Shown here in pieces: positions 52,101 to 61,100 of a stretch of DNA of 64,000 bases. The stretch is from the NCBI RefSeq assembly GCF_028372415.1, contig NC_092875.1:48031271-48095270 (forward strand). The letters are read 5' to 3'. The position numbers were made by a program, and so were the translations under genes. The number at the start of each line of letters is the position of its first letter. The stretch's first letter is position 1. A model generated the notes under the pieces. It did no database searches. It saw nothing but the letters and a program-made list of their open reading frames with translations, and was not told where the DNA came from. This DNA is from Notamacropus eugenii. Taxonomy: Eukaryota > Chordata > Mammalia > Diprotodontia > Macropodidae.

Positions 52101-55100
52101 ATCAGAGTAAAGCATTTGCTTTCATTCTCTAATTCCTCCTCTGTGAGATAGGTAATAATAATACCATGGCTGCCAAACCAACACGGAGTTGATGTGTAGA
52201 AAATAACAAATCTGTTATGTGTAGTAATAGATGTTTTTCTAAGGCTTTTTTGATTATTTTTCCTCATATCTCAGGTTTATTTTGTGACCTGTGCAAATTA
52301 TTTAATAGCTATATCTAATTCTTGCTTGAAAAGAAGTCAGTAGAGTCTTTACTTGAGAGATAATAACAGTGTAATATGCAGTGCCTTCGAATTGCCTATA
52401 CCAGGTGCCCATTTTCTTTAATTTTATAGAACTTTGCTTCTTTTTTTGTAATCATTTGTCCTAGGTCAGTGACTAGTCTAAAATGTTGGTACCTTCAAAG
52501 CAATATTTGCTGGTTATTTTTTAAGTAGTTTAGATATTTTGTGTACTTTAGGAGCGAGAATAAAAGCATCTTAACATAGGGCAGTCTCCATGAGCGCCAG
52601 TACTGTCAGTGTGTTCAGTGACACGCTGGTCTTGTCTGTGCTCATTCAAAGGTAGGACATTTGTCATAAATTGCTTGTTCTAGCTGAAAGGCCAAATGTG
52701 CACAGATTTATCCATAGGTACCCTTGGGCACACGTTGGTGTAACACATTCAGAGTGAGGAGTGTGGTCTTAATGGAATGATGCAAAGCTAATTGGAACAG
52801 AGCTTGTTGAAATAGAATCAGACCTGACTGGAAGTCAGGTAGAAGTGGAATTCAGCATTTTCTAGTTGCTTACCAGCTTGCATGCCATTGAACAAGACAC
52901 TTCCTGCTCTGGGCCTCAGTTTTCTTATCTCAGATAACGTTGTTAGGCTACCAGGAAGGGGGAAGGGAACTGCGGCCTCAAGTCCACATGTGGCACTCTA
53001 GGTCCTCAAGTGCAGCCCTTTGATTAAATCCAGATTTTATAGAGCAAATCCCCTGAATAAAAAGAATTTGTTCTGTGAAGTTTGAATTCAGTCAGAAGGC
53101 CACACCTGAGGACCTCGAGGGCCACATGTGGCCTGGAGACTGCAAGTTTCCTACCTCTGGCAGTCTCTAAGTTTCCTTCTGATTTTTTTTCCTCTGTTTG
53201 AAGTGGAACAAGGAGCATTTTCCACAGATACATTAATACTAGTTCACTTCCTTTTTACTTTAACTATGGCCTTCAGAGAACTACATGTGGTTTCAAAAGT
53301 TCAGTCCAATATTTCTATTTTAAAAGTTCCCATTGTCTGGCCTGTCTCCCTGCTTCTGGTTTGGGGTGGGAGTTAGGGGTGGGGGGGATTATTCATATAG
53401 AGTTTCAATCCTTTCATGGTAGAGATTTTAAGGCTAAATATGAATTTTAAGAGGAGAGTTCTTTTGGAAGGACCTAAATAAAAAACGTTGCCTTTTTGTG
53501 CTTTCAAACAGCTCCTTTCCCTCCCATGCCCCAATAGCACTGTCCAAGGACTTTGGTCTTGGCCTGTAGTTACATTGCTCTTCCCATCCAGGGTCTTTCT
53601 TTAAAGGTTGCCAACTATGTGACGAAACGAAATGTTTTCATGCTGGAGATCAATGTGGTGAGTACGTTCAAGCTGCCCACCTAGTTTTCACAAATAAAAA
53701 TGTTGCTTTTCCTGTGCACCAGCGATGCGTTGTGCCAGTGTGACAATTAGAAATCCATACATGTATAATTAATAAAATAAGTCATTAACAGCTGTGAATT
53801 TGGGGGGAGTTTCAGTCTCTTGAGGGAGCAATCATCATTTTATTGTGCCTAGAGCATGTATGAATTATGCAGTCTTTCTAATTCATGATAGCAAGGCTGT
53901 AAATCCAGCTGCTGTTGCTGAGGTATTTTGAATTGACTTTTTTTTGGATGTTTTGTTTTGTTTTTCCAGCACAGCAGCCTTGCTGTAAAAATGGAGAATG
54001 GCCAGTCTGAAGTAGTGGAAATGGGAGTTAGATACTTTATGTTTTCAAATTATTTACTTAAAATCTTTTTTTATTATTCACTTAACTAACATAAAATTGG
54101 ATGTTTAGTCAAGACATTTACTTCTAATGTGTATTTTAAAGAACATTTTAGAGAAAAATCTGAAGCCAAGTGGATCTATGCGTCCACGTTAAAGTGATCT
54201 CTGTTCTTTGATTTGTGCCAGTTTATAACATTTCTCTAATTTGGCCAACAAACTTGTCCTATCGGTTCAGTAATGAAGGTAGTAGTGCTTACTCATTACA
54301 AAATTTACTTCATATATTTTCCTATTAATCGCTGGAGACATCTGATTTAGATAGATCTTTTCCCTGTTTTCCTTTTTATGCCATATTCATAGTATTACTC
54401 TGCAATGTTTAAGACCATTATCTCCTCAAGAGAGAGCCCTATATCAGATTCCTTTTTACATGTACCTTGGATGCTTCATGTCTATTCACTTTTGATTTAG
54501 TTTCATATGATGAGTCTTCTTTATTTAGCTTAAGTGATTTGACATGAAAAGTATGCCATAGGCCAGAAATACAGATGAGTTGTAAGAAGCAGACAGGAGA
54601 CATTGCATTTCCCAAGGTGTGAAAGGCCCTTCCCTTTTCCCCCAGAACACGCTGAATGTGCACTCTTTGGTGGTGTCCCTCTCTCAATGAGCTTGTTTTC
54701 TTTTCAACAGCAACAGTGGCAGCCATGTATTATAGCTACTACATGTTGCCGGATGGAACATATTGTCTTGCACCTCCACCCCCGGGAATTGATGTTGCTA
54801 CTTACTCCAGTGCTCTTCCTGCAGGGGTTAATGTACCTAGCACCACCGGAGTAACAACTGCGCCTCCCCCTCCTGGGACCACGCCGCCCCCACCCCCAGC
54901 CACAGCGGAGTCCAGCAGCGGGCTGGCTTCTACCACAACTCCATCCAGGTAGTAGATTTTCCTCTACAATTTCTCATTTTTGCAACTAACTCCACACTGT
55001 AACTCACTGTACATCTTGTAACTCCCAGAATTTGACTTATAAGCGCTTAATAATGTTTTTCATCCATTCATTGTTATTGCCATACTATATCAATATTATT

Positions 55101-58100
55101 TTTGCTGAATATGAAATATTCCAACTTCTACTCATCTCAGTGTAGTATTTGTTAATCTTTAAGAAACTTTTTGGAATTCTTTTGGATCCCCCTGAATTTA
55201 AGTAATGGGCATCTAATATTTTCAGTACCCTTGCTCCAGTGGTTGCCATAATCCCTCCACCTCCGGACATCCAGCCTGTAATTGACAAGTTGGCAGAATA
55301 CGTTGCTCGGAATGGAATTAAATTTGAGACTAGTGTTCGTGCCAAGAACGATCAGAGGTAAGATCAAGTATTTTTATGTTTGGAATTTGGGGGGGGGGGG
55401 TTGGTTAATGTCTTGCCTTGGTACAAGTTTTTTGATTAAATGCATGTTGTGATTATTTCTAACGTGCTGAGTTACTTAAGATTAATTTTTTTTTTAAACA
55501 AGAATGTTGATATTACCTAGAAATGCAAAGGCCAGAAGCCAAGCTTTTCAAGAGATGTCCTAGGAGCTGGGGCACAAACCATTTTAGATTTCAACAGTAA
55601 TGGCATTCCATGCTTCAGGTAGTGCAGTGAGATTTTGTTGTTGTTGCTTTTGCAGTATTTTTATACTGTACAAATTATTTTGTTATTTTGTTGATACCAG
55701 GTTTGAATTCCTCCAGCCGTGGCACCAGTATAATGCCTACTATGAGTTTAAGAAGCAGTTCTTCCTTCAAAAAGAAGGGGGCAGCAGCTCACAGGTACGT
55801 ATGTAATGTTGGGCATTAGTAAAGAAGCTTTACATTTTAACTTACTTTGCACACTCAAAAATGCATATACAAATTTCTCAGCACAAGTCTATTTAGGAAG
55901 AAAGACAAGGCCATTTTGGTTACATATTTAGCTTGTAAAGTTTATAACTTTCCTTTCTACATGAGTATAGAATGAGCATTATTTTCATACCTACTGAGAA
56001 GGGATTTTGAAAAAAATGTCCTAGTGCAGTGGTAGTACACTGCTTACACTGTACCCAGCTCTTCTGCATCATCATATCTTGGACCAGAATCAAGGTTCCT
56101 GAAGGCTGTGCCATTGGCATACAAGCTTTGCCAGGTTCTGCCAAGCCAGAAAGCCTTCAGGAATGGGCCAAACTGCAGATAACCCCACTTAAAGATCCTC
56201 TTAGCTGAATTTGAAGAGAGTCCGCAAGACAAAGTTGACCAACACAAGGTGAATTCTTTGGCCACAGTGATCGTGAAACACCTGAAAAGACAAAATGGGT
56301 ACTTGTTCCATGACAGAGGGACGACATCTACTAAGAGACAGTTTTTTAAATCCTATAAATACTCATTTAACTGTTGACAAATTTCCTGTAAGATCTTTGC
56401 ACAGTGACCGAAATCATATTCATACCTTCATTCTCACTATAAATAAAACCAGGAAGCATGAAGAGTTGTAGAAACATAACAAGAACCTTCATTTTATGGG
56501 ACTCTTAGTCATCTTGCTGTTCATTGCTTATAGCAAGTAGAAGCAAATTATCATGAAGCCAATTAGGCCACTGTAGAATCACTAAATCTGATTTTGAAAA
56601 AAACCTCAAAAACCCCCCAGTCTAATGCATACTTGAACAAGGATCCTCTCGAAGTGGTTGACCAGACATTGTTTGAAAATCCGTGAGAGAGGGGAGATCC
56701 CCAGGGGAATAAATAAAAGTAGTCCATCCTTCTTTTGTTTAGATTAAATTCTTAGGAAGTTCTAAATTACATTGAACCTAAATCCAGTTCTTTGTAACTT
56801 TGACTGCTTGGTTCTAGCACTGCTTTCTGGAGCCAAGCAGAACAAACCTTACGCCCTTCCCAGAATAACCCTTCAAATTCTTGAATCGTGCTGTCTTCCC
56901 CATCCCTCTTGCTAATTCTTCTCTTTCTGGGCTGAACAGTCGTAGTTCTTTAGACTGATCCCCTCTTAGGAGGATCTCAAGAACTTACCCCATCCTAGCC
57001 ACCTGCATCAGAAACTCTGCAACTTTACTGTGGTGCCCAGAGCAGTAATAGCCCACATTTCTCAAAAGATTTGCAAAGGACTTTTTTCACAATAGTTGTC
57101 TTTCAGAAGTAGCACTATCTCCATTTTACAGATGAGACTGTGGCTCAGAGAGGGAACATGACTTGTCGCTGGTCATATATCTCATAAGTGACAGGTGGAA
57201 CTAGAATCCAAGTTACTGGTTTCAATTCTGGTGTTCTTTTGTTGCAGAGAATGAAAGAGAAATTCTTTTAAAAACCTATTGTATCAACATATACCTTGAC
57301 ATCAGTAATTATGCAAAAATTGACAGGGGAAGATGACATAAAATATATTGGAAACAGTGGTCCATGGATAAGAAATGAAAAAGACCAAAATCTTACAGAT
57401 TACTCACAAAATTCATGCCTATATATTAAGAATATTTGACTTTATAAGAGTGTTAGACTGAATAAATGGGAGGAAATGTTATAAAAGCACAACTATGTGC
57501 CAGGCACAGTGCTGAGTTGAGGAAATACAAATACAAGTAAGCAAGCTAGCTCCTGCCCTCAAGGAGTTTACATTCCAATACCACACATAGTAGTAGGCAG
57601 AAAGTGCCACTAGACTGTACAAGACAATGTAAAGGATTATCAGAGCCTAGGGTCCCAGGGGTTGAATTCCAGCTTCTGTGTAGAAGAGGACACTTGAATG
57701 CAGGCTGTGTGACAGATATCTGCGAAACCATATTGTGGGCGTGGATACGAGCAAAATAAGATGAACTCTCCAGTCAGACCTGGTGCCAGGAGGCAGGGGA
57801 GGAGATTAGACTGCAGATAGCAAAAGTGGAATTGATTATATCTTAACAGGAAGTCATTGCTCATCATAATCAATGCAGGCTTCATTTCAGAATCAGCCAT
57901 ATGCTGTCAAATCGTTAACTCCTTATAGCTTATAGCAAAGGTCAGGATTAACAGAGTTGGATAAAAGAATAAACATCAGAAGATGAGTCTGAGCACAATA
58001 CAAAAGCCCTGCCCCAACCTGCTTAAGCCTGTTGACTGGAAAAAGTGGGAAATGGATAAAATTTAAGACTGTGACTCCCCTTATTGCCATTTCTAAGAGA

Positions 58101-61100
58101 AGTGTGGTCAGTGTAAATGATTCACCAGGATGCCAGAAATATTTCAGAAAATATCTCAGCTGTTAAACCAAACTGTTGGACAAGGGAAGCATTGCTTTAG
58201 AGGTCATTTGCAAAGCATTGCTGATAATGCCAGAAAATCGCATAGGGATTTTCACATAGTATCCCTTTGCAAAACAAAAGGTCGGGGGAAACAAACCCAG
58301 AGAAAGCTTGACATGACACCCAAGCAAGTCATATCTTTCTCAGAGCCCTTATATAGAATAACAAATATAGGACAGCAAATAGACATGAAACAAAACAACT
58401 CTCCATTCACTTCTCTAATGACCTGTTCATATCATTAATGATAACAAAATTGCCTCCTTTAAATGCTAACATCTCAATACCCACTGTACTTACCTTATGA
58501 GGAAGTGGAAATGGCAGGAACTGCTACTGGACTAAATAGAATCCAAAGAAGCCTAGTACAGCTGGTAGAATTTTAAAGGTACTTGGAGATTGTTCTTAAA
58601 GACAGTTCAAAAGAGAAAAATATAATGAATGGTGTTACTGACTCCCCAGCCCCCAGCAAATAAAGAAGTGACCAAGATAATACCACCAACTATTGCTGTA
58701 TGTGGTTTCCTCATTTCTGTATAATCTTGATGAAAATTGTCTATGCACGTAACAAAGGTTTCCCTGAAGAAACGGTAACAAGTAGGCTTTCCCCAATCAT
58801 TTCCTGCAGCTGATTGCTCCCTTCAGAATTACACATTATTTAGAGGTATAAAGAGTGAAAGTTTACACTGTGATTTGATGACTAGGAAAGTATTCATCTG
58901 GTGAACAAAATGGCCTTAAAGGTCCTCTTCAGCAACGTATATTTCATGCTTATACGTCTGTTAACATCTTATAGGATTCTTTGATAGATAAAACCATAGC
59001 TAATTTTGTTCAGTGGTCCTATGATAAACAATAGCCAGCAAAGCATAGACATGTACTAGGGATATAAAGACAAAAAGAAAACTCCCTGCCCTTCAAGGAG
59101 CTTCCTCTGGGGGTGGGGGAAGGGGAACAGGTAAGAGGAACATGGATGTAAATAATGAGAGAATTAATGACTCAGAGTGATCAGAAAAGGTCTAAAATGG
59201 GATATAATGTTTAGGGAAGTAGGTCATGAGGAATATCTATGCAAAGAGAAAGTGCAAAGAAGAGTTCCCTGTCAGTGAGGTTGTTCTTTAAAATGTTCCT
59301 GTTTGCAAATGACCTTCCCAGAACCTCGGAGGCCAACTAGTCTAGCCCTTACCAGGATAATATTTTAATCCCCAAAACAACTGGTCAGCCAACCTCCATT
59401 TAAAGAATGACCTGTGGTGAGGCACTGCACGAGAGGCATCCCATTTTATTGTTGGATAGTTTCCATTCATTGGATGTTCCTTAAGTTGTGTCCATTGTTG
59501 CTAGTTCTGCTCCGTATAGTCAGACATAACATCTAATTCCTCTCCATATGACAGCCTATCAGATTCTGTAGATAGCTAATATGTTCCTAAATATCCCCTT
59601 TTATAAGTAAAACATCTGCTCCTTCAACCAGTATTCATGTGACATGATATTAAAGCACTTCTGATCACCCTTTGGCCATTCTCCAGAGACTTAAACTCAA
59701 TGGAGGCAGTTCTCTTGCTTCTTATTTATCTTAGGTTTCAGCTCTCCAAAAACTTTGTATTCTGTCTTTTAGGCTGAAGGCATGAAGTCAGAGGACAGAG
59801 GAGCACCATAAGGTCTCCGTGTAATTTTTGTTGTTGAGTCACTTTAGTCATGTCTGACTCTTCATGACCACATTTGGGGTTTTCTTGGCAGAGATACTGG
59901 AGTGGTTTGACATTTCCTTCTCCAGCTCATTTGACAGATGGGAAAACTGCGGCAGAGAGGGTGAAGTGACTTGCCCAGGGTCACATAACTAATCAGTGTC
60001 AGAAGCCATAAATTGAGCTCATGAAGATGAGTCTTCCTGATTCCAAGCCCAGTGATCTGTCCCCCTCACTTCCTAGCTGCACTTGTATTTTCTAGTCACC
60101 CAAAAGAGATCAGGGTGGCCACCAGCACATGAAATGGCCCTTGTGAATGAGGAGTGTCTGCTGGCCAGAATTGGGTCAGCTCATTAAGTAGTCTCTCAGT
60201 ATACTGACCTGGACAGTGAGTCAGACCCAGAATTCAGTATAAGGAGGAATCATAGATCCGAAAAGTAACACACTGGATTGTTTTTAAAAAAAACTCTGCT
60301 GCACTATTAATGACTCCAAGCCACTTTGCTGCAAATCCTTCTTTTTAATTCCAATATTCTCTTTGTATGTAAGTCCATGTGACTTCAAATTAGAATAGAT
60401 CATGATCTCAGAATTAAATTGCTAGTAACCCAAAAGGCATGATAGATGAAAATGAACTGAAACATATTACCAATAACAAATGATGTTCAGGAAGTGATAC
60501 AGAAGGCATCATTGAAGACATAGAAGAAAAGATGATGGGCTAGCTGATTATGTAGCAAGAGTGAACAAGAACCAATGGGAAGCCCATTGGTGTACTTGCC
60601 TCCACAAAATATAGGAGAATCAGAAGACCTCCGGCACATTGGGTCCCTCCTTGATAAGTGATTTATGGCAAGACAATCAAGAATTACCCAGATATAAAGG
60701 CAATAATGAGTGGAGGAAGAAATATCCATGTTGGCAAGATCACAGATACATCAAAAGTAGACTAATACCTCCTGTGTTATCATATGTTTGTAAATGTTAG
60801 GTGTCTAATAGTCAAACATTTTAAATCTAAATCTTTTTTTAATTTTGTATTAAAATTTTATATGTCATATTGAGCACTTGGAGCACCCATAGGGCTCCTA
60901 ACATTATTGAGATAGTAATAGTGAAAAATACAACCTCCCTCCACCCCCTTGCCAATGCTTTTTAACCCATTCACCTCCCCTGCCTGCTCTCTGACTTTAG
61001 TGTCAGTCAGAAAAAATGTTATGATATTCCTATTCAGAACTTTTTTTTTCCTCCTTGGTTTATTGGCCTTTTTTCTGTTTTTATTCTCAACAGCATGGAA

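Larger units (their letters stand above)
33193..54710 (+). other. SFSWAP: SFSWAP intron 7 (21.5 kb)
   Basis: Phase 1, by far the largest intron in the window. Repeats are itemised separately. Stretches where I recognise nothing: 33193-34590, 34760-36050, 36430-37390, 40240-42930, 43065-44690, 45295-45840, 47480-48715, 49275-51540 and 53800-54710. The last 1.2 kb before exon 8 contains two strong 3' splice site-like sequences (see the candidate exons). Confidence 0.85.
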
